DNA from: Dehalococcoidia bacterium
GTDB taxonomy: Bacteria > Chloroflexota > Dehalococcoidia > SAR202 > UBA826
Reading direction: 5' to 3'
Assembly: GCA_012965485.1 (NCBI GenBank)
Contig: DTSF01000032.1
Coordinates: forward strand, 1 to 5,558
DNA length: 5,558 nt
Shown here: in pieces, positions 5,392 to 5,558 of the stretch
Layout of the letters: the number at the start of each line of letters is the position of its first letter
Numbering within the stretch: position 1 is the stretch's first letter
The notes under the pieces: generated by a model
What the model was told of the DNA's origin: nothing
The model's database searches: none
Seen by the model: only the letters and a program-made list of their open reading frames with translations
Made by a program: the position numbers and the translations under genes

Positions 5392-5430
5392 AGGTGAATG
5401 AGGAGTTCTCTATTGGCATATTCCTCACCT
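5392..5430. repeat. Imperfect inverted repeat upstream of the hotdog operon promoter
   Basis: TGAGGA (5399-5404) is complementary to TCCTCA (5422-5427), and AGGTGA (5392-5397) is complementary to TCACCT (5425-5430). The two pairings share bases, so they are alternatives. The structure adjoins the -35 box of the predicted promoter. No T-tract follows on either strand, which argues against a terminator. It may be an operator or chance. Confidence 0.25.
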
Positions 5431-5496
5431 TCTATAATTAGGCATTCGATCAATCGGTTTCTAGGAATCGGATAAACTATAAATCTTTTTGCTCAC

Positions 5497-5558
5497 TTAT
5501 GGATAATCCTTGTAGATAAAGTTCGCTAATTGATCAGGTCTATAGGTGTCCAAAATAT
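5497..5558 (-). CDS. Unidentified protein, C-terminal fragment (enters from the right edge)
   Basis: One minus-strand frame is open from the window edge to TAA at 5499-5497 and reads ILDTYRPDQLANFIYKDYP, a protein-like composition. The other two minus frames stop within a few codons. The position upstream of and parallel to the hotdog operon fits the end of a preceding gene. Nineteen residues are too few to assign a family, and the open frame could be chance. Confidence 0.35.
   Translation of the reverse strand, partial: ILDTYRPDQLANFIYKDYP

Noticed and set aside
5433..5438. Perfect TATAAT on the plus strand
   Set aside because: The only -35-like sequence, TTGGCA at 5413, is 14 nt away, which is too close, and no plus-strand gene follows in the window.
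4890..5441. 183-codon plus-strand open frame opposite the N-terminal hotdog gene
   Set aside because: It lies antisense to a well-supported gene with family motifs, runs into the promoter region, and has no domain or ribosome binding site.
5447..5470. Short repeats CGATcaATCG and two AATCGG copies
   Set aside because: They are too short and irregular for an attachment site, CRISPR unit or terminator.

Overview
The window looks like ordinary chromosomal DNA from a moderately AT-rich bacterium with compact gene packing. The proteins resemble those I associate with Chloroflexota (SAR202 / Dehalococcoidia-like marine lineages). These include a fused gamma-alpha 2-oxoacid:ferredoxin oxidoreductase, System I cytochrome c maturation genes ccmAB, and a split MaoC-type dehydratase pair with the 'LDGGSEWEYF' signature. 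The taxonomic call is an inference from protein style; no marker gene or rRNA is present.

Layout, left to right. (1) Positions 1-34 hold the first codons of an unidentified minus-strand gene with a good ribosome binding site. It diverges from (2) ccmA (141-800) and ccmB (787-1479), which overlap by 14 nt and encode the ATPase and membrane subunits of the CcmAB transporter. No ccmC or later ccm gene follows. (3) A 261-nt gap (1480-1740) holds two overlapping sigma70-like promoters, a perfect 12-bp palindrome, an inverted repeat in the predicted leader, and a 23-codon ORF. The stop codon of that ORF overlaps the TTG start of the next gene. (4) A korA-like gamma-alpha fusion (1741-3444) and korB-like beta subunit (3441-4307) overlap by 4 nt and form a complete two-subunit CoA-dependent 2-oxoacid:ferredoxin oxidoreductase. 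(5) A strong bidirectional hairpin terminator (4340-4380) separates this operon from (6) a convergent minus-strand pair. The pair comprises a non-catalytic MaoC N-terminal-type hotdog protein (4838-5299, GTG start preferred) and a catalytic MaoC hotdog protein (4396-4827), probably one heteromeric (R)-3-hydroxyacyl dehydratase / enoyl hydratase. (7) A promoter lies upstream of that pair. The right edge probably carries the last codons of another minus-strand gene.

How the genes may work together: CcmAB serves c-type cytochrome assembly and so points to respiration. The oxidoreductase interconverts a 2-oxoacid and an acyl-CoA with ferredoxin as electron carrier. The hotdog pair acts on hydroxyacyl or enoyl thioesters. 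These are three separate transcription units of housekeeping or central metabolism. I see no mobile element, CRISPR array, tRNA, rRNA, defence system or evident new multi-gene system. The most interesting points are the korA leader (small coupled ORF, tandem promoters, palindromes), the Thr-to-Ser change in the YPITP motif of KorA, the degenerate hydratase motif in the catalytic MaoC subunit, and the isolated ccmAB pair.
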